Numbered from the stretch's first letter, positions 52,014 to 60,686 are shown. The stretch: DNA of 64,000 bases from Georgenia ruanii (GCF_009193175.1 NZ_VUKE01000017.1:1-64000); one strand, 5' to 3'. A program made the numbers and translations. Notes: generated by a model from the sequence alone, not told the origin.

Positions 52014-52235
52014 TCAGCACGGCTCGACGGCGCGGCGCACGCGCGGCCGCGGCCGGAGGGCGGCCAGCACGAGGCGGGCGCGGGCGAGCGCCCTGGCGGG
52101 CGCGGCGGGGGCCGCGCGATCGGGCAGCCCGTGCAGCCGGCGGTGGTGCTCGGCCCGGGCGAGCATCTCCTCGTGGTGGATGCGGGCGAGCATCTCGTGC
52201 GGGTGCCCGATGTAGGGCGCCGTCTGGCGGGTCAT
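52014..52235 (-). CDS. small basic protein, unknown
   Basis: 73 residues from ATG 52235. The first half has an amphipathic HPHEMLARIHHEEMLARAEHHRRL pattern rich in His, the rest is Ala/Arg-rich. No family recognised. Convergent with prpC, with 9 bases between. Real coding is plausible by length and start context but not certain. Confidence 0.5.
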   Translation of the reverse strand: MTRQTAPYIGHPHEMLARIHHEEMLARAEHHRRLHGLPDRAAPAAPARALARARLVLAALRPRPRVRRAVEPC

Positions 52236-52308
52236 GGTTCCTGCTTCCGAGTGCGTGTCGGGATGGGGGAGGGACGTGCGGTGGATGGCGGAGGACCGGC
52301 GCGACGGG

Positions 52309-52491
52309 TCAGTGGAGGGTCCACTCGTCCTCGCCGAAGGCGCGGTGGCTCTGCGGCGGGCGGCGGTTGGTGAAGGCGTGCCCCCGGTCGTCGTGGCGGA
52401 TGACGACGACGAGGTAGGCCAGGAGGGCGAGCGCCACGGCGGCGGCCAGGACTGAGATGACGATCACGATGAGGAACATGGCAGAAATCAT
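52309..52491 (-). CDS. short single-pass membrane protein
   Basis: 60 residues from ATG 52491; a Met at residue 5 could also start. One hydrophobic helix (FLIVIVISVLAAAVALALLAYL) is followed by a polar tail HDDRGHAFTNRRPP. It diverges from the GlxA-like regulator across a palindrome-rich gap and probably shares a control region with it. Function unknown. Confidence 0.6.
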   Translation of the reverse strand: MISAMFLIVIVISVLAAAVALALLAYLVVVIRHDDRGHAFTNRRPPQSHRAFGEDEWTLH

Positions 52492-52506
52492 GCAAGCATC
52501 TGAGAA

Positions 52507-52563
52507 GTGCCACGAGTGGCAGAGAAGTCATGTTCCATCGATTTTCTGCCACGTTCGTGCCAC
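52507..52563. promoter_or_regulatory. TGCCAC/GTGGCA repeat cluster at the regulator promoter
   Basis: TGCCACGAGTGGCA at 52508-52521 is a perfect dyad. TCTGCCACGTTCGTGCCAC at 52545-52563 holds two direct TGCCAC units, and TGGCAGA/TCTGCCA mirror each other across about 20 bases. Four half-sites of this one motif lie between two divergent genes, so a dimeric regulator, perhaps the GlxA-like one, probably binds here. Confidence 0.7.
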
Positions 52564-52572
52564 CATGGATGC

Positions 52573-53520
52573 GTGATCACGAACGTGGCCGCCCTCGTCT
52601 ACGACGGCGTCGCCCCCTTCGAGCTCGGCGTCGTCTGCGAGTCCTGGGGCGTGGACCGCTCCGACGACGGCCTGCCCACCTTCGACTTCGCCGTGTGCGC
52701 CCCGCGGCCCGGGACCGTGGCGACCAACACCGGCTTCGCCCTGCAGGTCGAGCACGGTCTCGAGCGCGTCGCCGCGGCCGACCTCGTCGTCGTGCCCGCC
52801 GTCGGCCGGCAGCGCCCCGTGCCGGACGAGGTGATCGAGGCGCTGCAGGGGGCGTACGCGCGCGGCGCACGGATCATGTCCGTGTGCACCGGGGCCTTCG
52901 CCCTCGGCGCCGCGGGCCTGCTCGACGGGCGCGAGTGCACCACCCACTGGATGCACACCGCCGAGCTGGCCGAGCGGTTCCCCGCGGCCCGGGTGATCCC
53001 CGAGGTCCTCTACGTCGACGACGCCCCCGTGCTCACCAGCGCGGGCACCGCGGCCGGCCTTGATGCCAGCCTGTACCTGTGGCGCCAGGAGTTCGGCTCC
53101 GCGGCCGCCAACCAGGTGGCGCGGCGGATGGTCGTGCCGCCCCAGCGCGAGGGCGGCCAGGCGCAGTTCATCACCAACCCGGTGCCCGCGTGCGACGCCG
53201 AGACGCTCGGGCCGGTGCTGACCTGGATCCTCGAGCACCTCGACGAGCCGCTCGACGTGCCCACCCTGTCAGCCCGCGCGCTGATGTCCCCGCGCACCTT
53301 CGCCCGCCGGTTCCGCGCCGAGACGGGCACGACCCCGCACGCGTGGATCACCGCCCAGCGGGTCCGGCGCGCCGAGCAGCTCCTGGAGGAGACCGACCGG
53401 CCGGTGGAGCGGATCGCCGCCGAGGTCGGGTTCACCCCGGCGGTGCTCCGCCACCACCTGGCCCAGGCGCGCGGCCTGAGCCCGCAGCGCTACCGGCGCC
53501 GCTTCTCCGCCGTCGTCTGA
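52573..53520 (+). CDS. GlxA-type AraC-family transcription regulator
   Basis: 315 residues from GTG 52573 (ITNVAALVYDGVAPFELGV). Residues about 1-170 form a DJ-1/PfpI-like domain with a Cys in MSVCTGAFALGAAGLLDG. Residues about 220-312 form an AraC DNA-binding domain: DVPTLSARALMSPRTFARRF, TGTTPHAWITAQRVRRAEQLL and the second HTH IAAEVGFTPAVLRHH. An upstream ATG (52530) would add an N-terminus lacking family match. It likely controls the divergent membrane gene and itself. Confidence 0.88.
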   Translation: MITNVAALVYDGVAPFELGVVCESWGVDRSDDGLPTFDFAVCAPRPGTVATNTGFALQVEHGLERVAAADLVVVPAVGRQRPVPDEVIEALQGAYARGARIMSVCTGAFALGAAGLLDGRECTTHWMHTAELAERFPAARVIPEVLYVDDAPVLTSAGTAAGLDASLYLWRQEFGSAAANQVARRMVVPPQREGGQAQFITNPVPACDAETLGPVLTWILEHLDEPLDVPTLSARALMSPRTFARRFRAETGTTPHAWITAQRVRRAEQLLEETDRPVERIAAEVGFTPAVLRHHLAQARGLSPQRYRRRFSAVV

Positions 53521-53565
53521 CGGGCGGGGCGGATCAGGCCGCGGCCCCTGCCCGTCGTCGGGTCT

Positions 53566-54378
53566 TCAGGCCGCCGCCGGCCGCGGCCCGGCCGGCGCCT
53601 GCTGCGCGCCGTCGCCCGCCGCCTTGCGCGAGGTGTCGAACAGGCGGAGGAGCTCCATCGGGATGGGGAAGGCGATCGTGGAGTTCCGCTCCGCCCCCAG
53701 CTCCAGGAGCGTGCCGAGCAGCCGCAGCTGCAACGCCGCGGGGTGCTCCTCGAGCACCACCGCCGCATCGCCGAGGTTCGTCGCGGCCTCCTTCTCGCCC
53801 ATGGCGTGGATGACCTTGGCGCGCCGCACGCGCTCGGCCTCGGCCTGGGCGGCCATCGCCCGGCGCATCGTCTCGGGCAGGACGACGTCCTTGATCTCCA
53901 CGATGGTCACCTTCACCCCCCACGGGTCCGTCACCGAGTCGATGACCTGCTGGAGCTGGAGGTTGATCTGGTCGCGCTTGGAGAGCAGGTCGTCGAGCAC
54001 GGTCTGCCCCAGGATGCTGCGCAGGGTGGTCTGGGCGACCTGCTGGGTGCCGAAGCGGTAGTCGTCGATCGAGAGCACCGAGCGGACCGGCTCGATGACG
54101 TTGAAGTAGGCGACGGCGTTGACCCGGACGGTGACGTTGTCGCGGGTGATGATGTCCTGCGCCGGGACGTCGTAGGTCTGCGTGCGCAGGTTGACGCGGG
54201 TGAGCCGGTCGACGATCGGGATGATGACGATGAGGCCCGGGCCCTTGAGCGGCTGGATGCGGCCAAGCCGCAGGATGACCCCGCGCTCGTACTCCGGCAG
54301 CACGTGGATGGCCGCCGAGAGCACGAGGGCGACGACCACGAGAGCCACCGCGATCCCGACGAGCGTGGCAATGCTCAT
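53566..54378 (-). CDS. slipin (SPFH/stomatin family)
   Basis: 270 residues from ATG 54378. One N-terminal hydrophobic helix is followed by the SPFH core: EYERGVILRLGRIQPLKGPGL, DNVTVRVNAVAYF, QTTLRSILGQTVLDDLLSKRDQIN, then WGVKVTIVEIKDVVLPETMRRAMAAQAEAERVRRA. Forms membrane scaffold oligomers. Its start overlaps the NfeD gene (ATGA), a widespread pairing in which NfeD cleaves the slipin C-terminus. Confidence 0.93.
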   Translation of the reverse strand: MSIATLVGIAVALVVVALVLSAAIHVLPEYERGVILRLGRIQPLKGPGLIVIIPIVDRLTRVNLRTQTYDVPAQDIITRDNVTVRVNAVAYFNVIEPVRSVLSIDDYRFGTQQVAQTTLRSILGQTVLDDLLSKRDQINLQLQQVIDSVTDPWGVKVTIVEIKDVVLPETMRRAMAAQAEAERVRRAKVIHAMGEKEAATNLGDAAVVLEEHPAALQLRLLGTLLELGAERNSTIAFPIPMELLRLFDTSRKAAGDGAQQAPAGPRPAAA

Positions 54379-55784
54379 GACTGGTCCTTCCGTGAGGCGG
54401 GCTGTGGCCCGCCGCTGTCGCCGGCGGGGGCCGCCGGCACGATGAGGAGCACGAGTCCGTCCAGCCCGACGACGTCAGCGGTCGTGCCGGGGTGCAGCGG
54501 CGGCCCGGTGCTACGCACCGACCACCAGGCGCCCTCGACGAACGCCCGCCCGGTCACGCCGTCCGCGCCGTCGACCTGCGTCACGGTCACGGTCTGGCCG
54601 CTCAGGAGGTCCGCGCCCGTCGTCGTCGGGCGCTGCCGGCGCGAGCGCACGGCGAGGCGGCCCACCACGACGGCGGCGGCGCACAGCACCACGGCGAGGG
54701 GGACCGCCGCGGACAGGTCCACCGCGACCCCCTGGGCCCGGTCGAACAGGAACACCGCGGCGAGGACGAGCGCCAGCGCCCCGCCGAGGGCGAAGGCGCC
54801 GGTGCCGGGGGCGAACAGCTCGGCGACGAACAGGCCCGCGGCGACGGCGAGGAGGAGCAGGCCGACGGCGGTCACCGGCAGCGCCGAGATGCTGTACAGG
54901 GCGAGCAGCACCGCCGCGGCGCCGGTGGCGCCCGCGAGCCCCACCCCCGGCGTGGCCAGCTCGACGAGGACGGCGATGAGCCCGCCGACCAGGAGCAGGA
55001 ACGCCAGGTCGGGGTTGGCGAGGGCCTGCAGCAGCCGCTCGGTGGCGCTGAGCTCCTGGCGCTCGACGATCGCGCCGGCGGTGTGCACGGTGACCTGCTG
55101 GCCGCCGGCGACGGTGACCACGCGCCCGTCGGCGGCGGCGAGGGCGTCGGCCAGCGTGGGGGCCACGGCGTCCGCCACGCCCAGGCGCAGGGCCTCCTCG
55201 GCGCTGATCGAGCGGCCCGCGCGCACCGCGTCGCCGGCGAAGCCGACGTCCCGGCCCCGCAGGCGGGCGAGGGCCTCGGCCTGCGCGGCGGCGTCGTTGA
55301 CGATCTTGCGCGAGAGGTCCTGGCCCGCCGCGGTGATGGGGGTGGCGGCTCCGATGTTCGTGCCCGGGGCCATGACGACCACGTGCGCGGCCAGGGCGAT
55401 GATCGCGCCGGCCGAGGCGGCGCGGGCGCCGGGAGGGCTGACGTAGACGATGACCGGGACCGGGCTGGCGAGGACGTCCTGGACGATGTCCCGCATGGCG
55501 CTGGCCAGGCCGCCGGGGGTGTCGAGCTCGACGACGTAGGCGGCGTCGCCGGCCTGGCGGGCGCGGTCGAGGCCCTCGGCCAGGTGGTTGGCGATGACCG
55601 GCGTGATCTCCGCGGCGACCCGGGTGACGAGCACCGTGGGGGTGCCGGGTGGCGCGGCGGGACCGGCGGCGGGGCGCGCGGCCGCGCCGGCGACGGCGGC
55701 CGCGCCCGGCGCGAGGGTCAGGAGCGCAAGGAGTCCCACGAGCGCGGCCACCAGCCGGCTCATGAGCACGAGGCGGGCGCGCAT
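54375..55784 (-). CDS. NfeD-type membrane serine protease
   Basis: 469 residues from ATG 55784 with signal peptide (about 1-30). ClpP-like domain: VYVSPPGARAASAGAIIA with the catalytic Ser, DLSRKIVNDAAAQ with the Lys. Four or five hydrophobic segments follow (about 270-395), then a soluble OB-fold NfeD domain (GADLLSGQTVTVTQVDG, GRAFVEGAWWSVRS). Pairs with the downstream slipin gene. Confidence 0.93.
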   Translation of the reverse strand: MRARLVLMSRLVAALVGLLALLTLAPGAAAVAGAAARPAAGPAAPPGTPTVLVTRVAAEITPVIANHLAEGLDRARQAGDAAYVVELDTPGGLASAMRDIVQDVLASPVPVIVYVSPPGARAASAGAIIALAAHVVVMAPGTNIGAATPITAAGQDLSRKIVNDAAAQAEALARLRGRDVGFAGDAVRAGRSISAEEALRLGVADAVAPTLADALAAADGRVVTVAGGQQVTVHTAGAIVERQELSATERLLQALANPDLAFLLLVGGLIAVLVELATPGVGLAGATGAAAVLLALYSISALPVTAVGLLLLAVAAGLFVAELFAPGTGAFALGGALALVLAAVFLFDRAQGVAVDLSAAVPLAVVLCAAAVVVGRLAVRSRRQRPTTTGADLLSGQTVTVTQVDGADGVTGRAFVEGAWWSVRSTGPPLHPGTTADVVGLDGLVLLIVPAAPAGDSGGPQPASRKDQS

Positions 55785-55896
55785 CTTCGCTCACGGTCCT
55801 TCGGCGCCATGGTAGGCACGCCGTCCACGCGGGGGCAGGGGCGGGCGGCCGGCTCAGGGGGTCAGCCCACCGGCCGGCTCGGCCGGGCCGCCACAA

Positions 55897-55965
55897 CCGC
55901 GCCGCATCACCCGGCTCAGCCGCGGCGCATCACCCGCCTCGGCCGCGCCGCATCACCCGGCTCAG
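55897..55965. repeat. three tandem 23-bp units across the NUDIX gene end
   Basis: CCGCGCCGCATCACCCGGCT CAG-type units start at 55897, 55920 and 55943; first and third are identical. The third contains the stop of the NUDIX gene (55962-55964), the others extend past it, a third example of a gene-end array in the window. Confidence 0.93.
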
Positions 55966-56444
55966 CGGACGAAGTGCGGGCCGGCGGCGGGGTCGTCCCG
56001 GAAAGCCAGCGCCCGGCCCAGCCGCTCCCGGGAGGAGTCGGTGAGGTCCGCGGGCAGCTGGTCGAGCGGGAACCAGCCGACAGCGAGGGACTCGTCGTCG
56101 GCCACGTGCGCGTCCCCGCCCACCGGCTCGCACCAGAACGTCAGGTCGAGGTACTGGGAGCGGTCGCCGTTGGGGTAGCGGACCTCCTGGCCCGCGCCGA
56201 CGGAGGTCAGCGCGAGCACGCGGACGACGACGCCGGTCTCCTCGGCCACCTCGCGCGCCAGGCCCACGGCGGGCTGCTCGCCGGGCTCGAGGATCCCGGA
56301 GGGCAGCGCCCACCGGCCGTTGTCGGCGCGCTGACCGAGCAGCACCCGGTCGCCGTCCAGGACGGCGCCGGTGACGCCGGGCAGCCAGAGCAGGTCCGTG
56401 CCGATGCGGGCGCGCAGGTCGGTGATGAAGGCGGGAACGGGCAT
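55962..56444 (-). CDS. NUDIX hydrolase
   Basis: 160 residues from ATG 56444. Complete NUDIX box from GILEPGEQPAVGLAREVAEETGV, with the REVAEE glutamates that bind metal. It belongs to the common actinobacterial group that begins VPAFITDLRARIG, but the substrate cannot be read. The last codons form part of a 23-bp tandem array. Confidence 0.9.
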   Translation of the reverse strand: MPVPAFITDLRARIGTDLLWLPGVTGAVLDGDRVLLGQRADNGRWALPSGILEPGEQPAVGLAREVAEETGVVVRVLALTSVGAGQEVRYPNGDRSQYLDLTFWCEPVGGDAHVADDESLAVGWFPLDQLPADLTDSSRERLGRALAFRDDPAAGPHFVR

Positions 56445-56462
56445 AGCGGGAGGCTACGCGGC

Positions 56463-57188
56463 TCAGACGAGGCCGGTCGTCCCGAGCAGGCTGCCGAGGA
56501 GGAACGTGGCGGCGAGCGCCAGCGCGCCCCCGACCACGACCCGCGTGGCGGCCCGGGCCCGGGAGCCACCGCCGATCCAGGCGGCGACCGTGCCCGTCAG
56601 CGCCAGGGCGGCGAGGGTGGCCAGGAAGGTCACCGGCACGCGCGCCGGCTCCGGCGGCAGGAGGATCGCCAGCATCGGCAGCACGGCGCCGGCGAGGAAG
56701 GAGACCGCCGAGGCGAGGGCGGCGTGCCAGGGGCTGACGACGTCGTCGAGGTCGATGTTGTGCCGGGCGCGCAAGAGGGCGCCGAGGGGGTCCCGGGCAG
56801 TGAGGTCGGTGGCGACCTGGCGGGCGGTGGCGGGGGAGATGCCGCGCGCCTCGTAGCTGCGGGCGAGGCGGTCGCGGGCGCCGTCGGGATCGGCGGTCAG
56901 GGCGGTGCGCTCGGCCTCGACGAGGCTGCGCTCGCTGTCGCGCTGGCTGGAGACGGAGACGTACTCGCCCAGGGCCATCGACACCGCCCCGCCGACGACG
57001 GCGGCCAGGCCGGCGGTGACGATGGGGCCGGTCTGGGTGGTCGCCCCGGCGACGCCGACCACCACCGCGGCGGTGGAGACGATGCCGTCGTTGGCGCCGA
57101 GGACGCCGGCGCGCAGCCAGTTCAGCCGCTGGGCCAGGCCGCCGGTGCGCTCGGCCGTCTGCTCGGTGCGGGGGACGGTGTCGGTCAT
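56463..57188 (-). CDS. VIT1/CCC1-family iron or manganese transporter
   Basis: 241 residues from ATG 57188. Five hydrophobic segments. The family patterns are visible: LRAGVLGANDGIVSTAAVVVGVAGA, AVSMALGEYVSVSSQRDSE with Glu and Met in the metal path, a cytosolic helix pair with a repeated acidic motif (about 85-125), and PWHAALASAVSFLAGAVLP. A candidate DtxR/IdeR box lies 38 bases upstream, which supports iron as cargo. Confidence 0.93.
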   Translation of the reverse strand: MTDTVPRTEQTAERTGGLAQRLNWLRAGVLGANDGIVSTAAVVVGVAGATTQTGPIVTAGLAAVVGGAVSMALGEYVSVSSQRDSERSLVEAERTALTADPDGARDRLARSYEARGISPATARQVATDLTARDPLGALLRARHNIDLDDVVSPWHAALASAVSFLAGAVLPMLAILLPPEPARVPVTFLATLAALALTGTVAAWIGGGSRARAATRVVVGGALALAATFLLGSLLGTTGLV

Positions 57189-57225
57189 GGTGGCAGCGAA
57201 TCACCGGGGCGCGGCGTTCCGCAAC

Positions 57226-57245
57226 GAAGGTGAGGATTGCCTACC
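57226..57245. promoter_or_regulatory. candidate DtxR/IdeR iron box
   Basis: GAAGGTGAGGATTGCCTACC shares the AGGTnAGGnTnnCCTA pattern with the 19-bp TTAGGTTAGGCTAACCTAA consensus, matching about 12-13 of 19 positions by eye, with the AGG/CCT dyad preserved. It lies 38 bases ahead of the VIT1 gene on the minus strand. No other iron gene is near. Confidence 0.6.
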
Positions 57246-57302
57246 CGCCGCCGGCCGCCCGCCGTGCGGCGCGGCACACGTGCCGTCCCAGGGGCGACGG
57301 GG

Positions 57303-57339
57303 ACGGCCCCCGCACCCGCAGAGGCGGGCCGGGGGCCGT
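57303..57339 (-). terminator. phoX terminator
   Basis: ACGGCCCCCG at 57303-57312 pairs with CGGGGGCCGT at 57330-57339 on the phoX downstream side; the loop contains a smaller CCGC/GCGG pair. Confidence 0.75.
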
Positions 57340-57386
57340 CGGGGAGCCGACCGGGCGTCGCGGTCAGCGGCCGATCGTCGTGCCGG

Positions 57387-59450
57387 TCAGTGACCGATCT
57401 TCTTGCCGTCGGCGCGCCAGGCCACGGCGACCGAAGGCCGCGGGACCGAGGTGCCGCCGTCGGGCCAGTGCGAGGTCGGGTTCTCGAAGGTGGAGCCGTC
57501 GCCCTCGCCGGGGTGCTGGACGCAGACCAGCACGCGGTCGTCGTCGATCCAGGGCCCGCAGGTCTCGGCGTGGACCGGGACGGTGAGGAACTGCTTGACC
57601 TGGCCGCGGAACTCCCCGTCGACCGCGACGGCGAACAGGCCGTCGTTGCTGCCCAGGGCGTTGCCGTCGGTGCTGATCCAGAGGTTGCCGCGCTTGTCGA
57701 AGGCGACGTTGTCCGGGCAGGAGATCGGGGAGACCTGGGACTTGTCGAACCCGGCGAAGTACGTGCTGGGGTCGTTCGGGTCGCCGGCGAGGAGGAAGAC
57801 CCGCCAGGCGAAGGCGCTGGCGCCGGCGTCGTTCCGGGCCTCGGCGACCTCCAGGACGTGGCCGTGCTTGTTGTTCACGCGCGGGTTGGCCTCGTCCACC
57901 TCGCCGGGGAGCAGGCGCTTCGTGTTGTTCGTCAGCGCGACGTAGACCACGCCGGTGACCGGGTTGGGCTCGACGTCCTCGGGGCGGTCCATCTTGGTGG
58001 CGCCGACGGCGTCGCCCGCCTGGCGGGTGAAGAGCAGCACCTCGACCCCGCTCATGCCGGGCACGTGGCTGATGGCCTCGGACCCGTGGGAGGTGACCAG
58101 CGGGATCCACTCGCCGGCGCCGTCGAAGGCGCCGTCGGAGGGCAGGGTGCCGTCGCCGGTGATCTCGGCGGCGGGGGAGTTGCCGGTGAACTTCGCGACG
58201 TAGAGCGTGCCGTTGTCGAGCAGGTCCCGGTTGTCGCCCTTGCCGACCTTGTCGGTGGAGACGAACTTGTAGAAGTAGTCGAAGCGCTCGTCGTCGCCCA
58301 TGTACACGGCCAGGCGCCCGTCGGCGGTGACCCGGGTGGTGGCGGCCTCGTGCTTGAAGCGGCCCAGCGCGGTGCGCTTCTTGGGGGTGGAGGTGGGGTC
58401 GTAGGGGTCGACCTCGACGATCCACCCGAAGCGGTTGGCCTCGTTGGGGGCCTTGAGCAGGTCGAAGCGGTCGTCGAAGCGCTCCCACTTGCGCTCGCTG
58501 GCGCCGCCGGTCATGCCGTAGCGGCGCAGGCGCTCCTTGACGACCGGGTCGGTGACCGAGGCGGCGTTGGCGAAGTACTGGTTGAAGTTCTCCTCGGCGG
58601 TCAGCCAGGTGTCCCACGGGGTGAGGCCGCCCGAGCAGTTGTTCAAGGTGCCGAGCACGGTGCGCCCGGTGGGGTCCGCCGCGGTCTTGACGAGGTCGGT
58701 GCCGGCCACCGGACCGGTGAGCTCGAACGCGCTGTGGGTGTCGAAGCGGCGGTTGAGGCGGTGGTCCACCATCGGGTCCAGGGCGCCGGAGCGCTTGCCG
58801 CGCTGGCCGGAGGTGACGGCGACGACGCTCAGGCCGTGGGCGGCCCAGGCCACCTCGACCTGCTCGCGGGTGGGGTTCTCGGCGTCGTACCCGGCGAACA
58901 TGAGGATCTCGTCGGTGTACTCGTGGTTGGCCACGAGCAGGAACTCGTGCTGGCCCTTGAGCGGCAGCAGCCCCAGGTAGTCGCAGTTGTACCCGAACTG
59001 GCGCTGCTGGGCCGCGGCGGTGAGGTGGGCCGGGTCGAAGTCCGGGGCGTCGGAGAAGAGCTTGTCGCCCCAGCGGATCACGACGTCCTGGAGGTAGCCG
59101 GCGGGGGTGGTGAGCTTGTCGTCGGTGTTCGGGGCGACGGGCTCGAAGTTCAGGCCCGGGGCCGCCCCGGACTTGCCGGCCTGGCCCTTGCCGGGGGCAG
59201 CGAGGGCGGGCTGCTGGCCGAGCACGGTGGTCGCGGCGCCGGCGGCGGCCACGACGGCGCCGGCCTTGAGGGCGGTGCGGCGCGAGAAGGCGCGGGCGGC
59301 GACGTCGCCGAAGTACTCCCCGGCCGAGGTGTTGGGCACGTCGTGGAAGCAGGCGTCGCCGCAGCGGAAGCGGCACGTCAGCGCCGAACGGGAGCCGCCG
59401 TGGCGGCCGGTGAGGAGGGGAAGCAGGCGTCGGGGCGCGGTCTCGGTCAT
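57387..59450 (-). CDS. phoX: PhoX-family alkaline phosphatase, Tat-exported
   Basis: 687 residues from ATG 59450. A Tat signal, SRRTALKAGAVVAAAG, lies unusually deep (about residues 57-75), which is usual for PhoX. The DUF839/PhoX domain has HEFLLVANHEYTDE, LGTLNNCSGGLTPWDTWL, DRPEDVEPNPVTG, ISCPDNVAFDKRGNLW, and CVQHPGEGDGSTFENPTSHWPDGG near the end. Needs Fe and Ca; releases phosphate from organic esters outside the cell. A candidate PHO box lies upstream, so phosphate starvation control by PhoP is expected. Confidence 0.92.
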   Translation of the reverse strand: MTETAPRRLLPLLTGRHGGSRSALTCRFRCGDACFHDVPNTSAGEYFGDVAARAFSRRTALKAGAVVAAAGAATTVLGQQPALAAPGKGQAGKSGAAPGLNFEPVAPNTDDKLTTPAGYLQDVVIRWGDKLFSDAPDFDPAHLTAAAQQRQFGYNCDYLGLLPLKGQHEFLLVANHEYTDEILMFAGYDAENPTREQVEVAWAAHGLSVVAVTSGQRGKRSGALDPMVDHRLNRRFDTHSAFELTGPVAGTDLVKTAADPTGRTVLGTLNNCSGGLTPWDTWLTAEENFNQYFANAASVTDPVVKERLRRYGMTGGASERKWERFDDRFDLLKAPNEANRFGWIVEVDPYDPTSTPKKRTALGRFKHEAATTRVTADGRLAVYMGDDERFDYFYKFVSTDKVGKGDNRDLLDNGTLYVAKFTGNSPAAEITGDGTLPSDGAFDGAGEWIPLVTSHGSEAISHVPGMSGVEVLLFTRQAGDAVGATKMDRPEDVEPNPVTGVVYVALTNNTKRLLPGEVDEANPRVNNKHGHVLEVAEARNDAGASAFAWRVFLLAGDPNDPSTYFAGFDKSQVSPISCPDNVAFDKRGNLWISTDGNALGSNDGLFAVAVDGEFRGQVKQFLTVPVHAETCGPWIDDDRVLVCVQHPGEGDGSTFENPTSHWPDGGTSVPRPSVAVAWRADGKKIGH

Positions 59451-59502
59451 CAGGACTCCTTGAGGTGGGGTACCCGCCTGACGTTAAGGAGCGAGGTCGT
59501 CC

Positions 59503-59524
59503 GTTGAAGGAACGCGAGATGAAC
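59503..59524 (-). promoter_or_regulatory. candidate PHO box upstream of phoX
   Basis: On the minus strand, GTTCATCTCGC is followed directly by GTTCCTTCAAC: two 11-bp direct units starting GTTC, as in actinobacterial PhoP-binding sites (GTTCAYYYR-type repeats). It lies about 53 bases before the phoX start. Confidence 0.6.
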
Positions 59525-59692
59525 GGTGCGCGACGAGGACGTGACCGCTGCCCGGACCCGTCGGGGAGCGCGGCGCCGGAACCGTGCGCCCGCGCCGGGC
59601 GCGCGGTGCCTCCCGCGCGGGGCCGGCCACGCGGCGCCCGCCGGTGGCCCGTGGTTCACCTGCCGTTCCCCACGGGCGCCTACCGTCCGCGC

Positions 59693-60217
59693 GTGACCGT
59701 GCTGCTTCCCCCGGCGGGCCTCCACCCGCTCACCCTCCACCTCGGCCCGGTGCCCAGCGATGTCCAGGCGGCCGTGAGCGCTCTGCGCGGACCGGACGGG
59801 CGCCTGCCGGAGCGGGCCGCGCACGCGGCGCTGTACGCCCAGGTGGAAGCCGACGGCGGCCTCGTCGGGTTCTGCCTCGCGGAGGAGCGCAACGCCGAGC
59901 CGGGGTCCTCCTGGGCGTACCACGACGCCGCCGGGCCTGAGCTCGGCGCGCTCGTCGTCGCCCCGCGTTGGCGCGGCCGCGGCCTGGGCGCGGCGCTCGT
60001 CGGATCGGTCGCCCGGGCCGTCGCCGCCTCGGGGCGGACCGCGTGCGCGGTCACCGCCCCGGGGAGCCCCGCCGTCGCGGTCAACCGGCGGTTGGGCGCG
60101 GTGGTGGCCGGGACGTTCCGGCGCGGGGGCGAGGAGCTGTGGCTCTGGGACTTCGCGGGCGCGGGACGGGTGCCGGGCGGGGCTACGGCCGCCGCACCGC
60201 GTGGAGCTCGGGGCTGA
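59693..60217 (+). CDS. GNAT-family acetyltransferase
   Basis: About 174 residues from GTG 59693 (TVLLPPAGLHPLTL); the frame extends upstream without family match. The acetyl-CoA-binding motif is LGALVVAPRWRGRGLGAALVGSVAR, followed by NRRLGAVVAGTFRRGG typical of the last strands. Substrate unknown. It overlaps the end of the convergent small gene by about 35 bases. Confidence 0.83.
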   Translation: MTVLLPPAGLHPLTLHLGPVPSDVQAAVSALRGPDGRLPERAAHAALYAQVEADGGLVGFCLAEERNAEPGSSWAYHDAAGPELGALVVAPRWRGRGLGAALVGSVARAVAASGRTACAVTAPGSPAVAVNRRLGAVVAGTFRRGGEELWLWDFAGAGRVPGGATAAAPRGARG

Positions 60218-60446
60218 GCTCGGCGCAGAACCGCCCGCGCGCGAGGGCCAGCTCGAGCGCCGCGTCGCGCAACCCGGTGCTCTCCTCGACGACCGGCCCC
60301 GGTACGCCGGCCGCCAGCGCCTGCACCAGCGCGACGTTGCGGGCGCACAGGCGCTCCAGGGTGACCACCGGCTCGGTCTCGAGCGCGGCCTGAGCCGCGC
60401 GCAGCGAGACGAGCGCGTCGGTGTGGGCGGGGGAGAGCGAGAGCAC
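60183..60446 (-). CDS. small helical protein, unknown
   Basis: 87 residues from GTG 60446 (LSLSPAHTDALVSLRAAQAAL). Predicted all-helical (TLERLCARNVALVQALAAG, LRDAALELALARGRFCAEL). The long upstream frame reads through tRNA-Pro and is discarded. No family recognised, but periodicity and high GC3 support coding. Confidence 0.55.
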   Translation of the reverse strand: MLSLSPAHTDALVSLRAAQAALETEPVVTLERLCARNVALVQALAAGVPGPVVEESTGLRDAALELALARGRFCAELSPELHAVRRP

Positions 60447-60565
60447 GGGACCTCTGTTCGTGGGGCGTCGCCTCGACGCTAGGGCCGCACAACCTCCGCT
60501 GGCGAGCGTCGCGCCACCACCGGTGCACCAGTTGCGCGCCGGTGCGGCGCCGTGGGCGCAAGCAG

Positions 60566-60605
60566 AAGGGCCGTCGTCCTGCGTGTCCGCAGGGCGACGG
60601 CCCTT
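60566..60605 (-). terminator. terminator of tRNA-Pro
   Basis: AAGGGCCGTCGTCCTGC at 60566-60582 pairs with GCAGGGCGACGGCCCTT at 60589-60605, one mismatch, right after the tRNA 3' end on the minus strand. Confidence 0.85.
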
Positions 60606-60612
60606 CCTCCGG

Positions 60613-60686
<74 letters not shown>

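Noticed and set aside
52530-52572. Upstream ATG for the GlxA-like regulator
   Set aside because: It lies in a different frame from the regulator and inside the TGCCAC repeats; the GTG at 52573 gives the proper domain start.
57237-59507. 756-residue open frame opposite phoX
   Set aside because: Gly/Val/Glu-rich shadow of the phoX gene; phoX shows full family motifs and this frame none.
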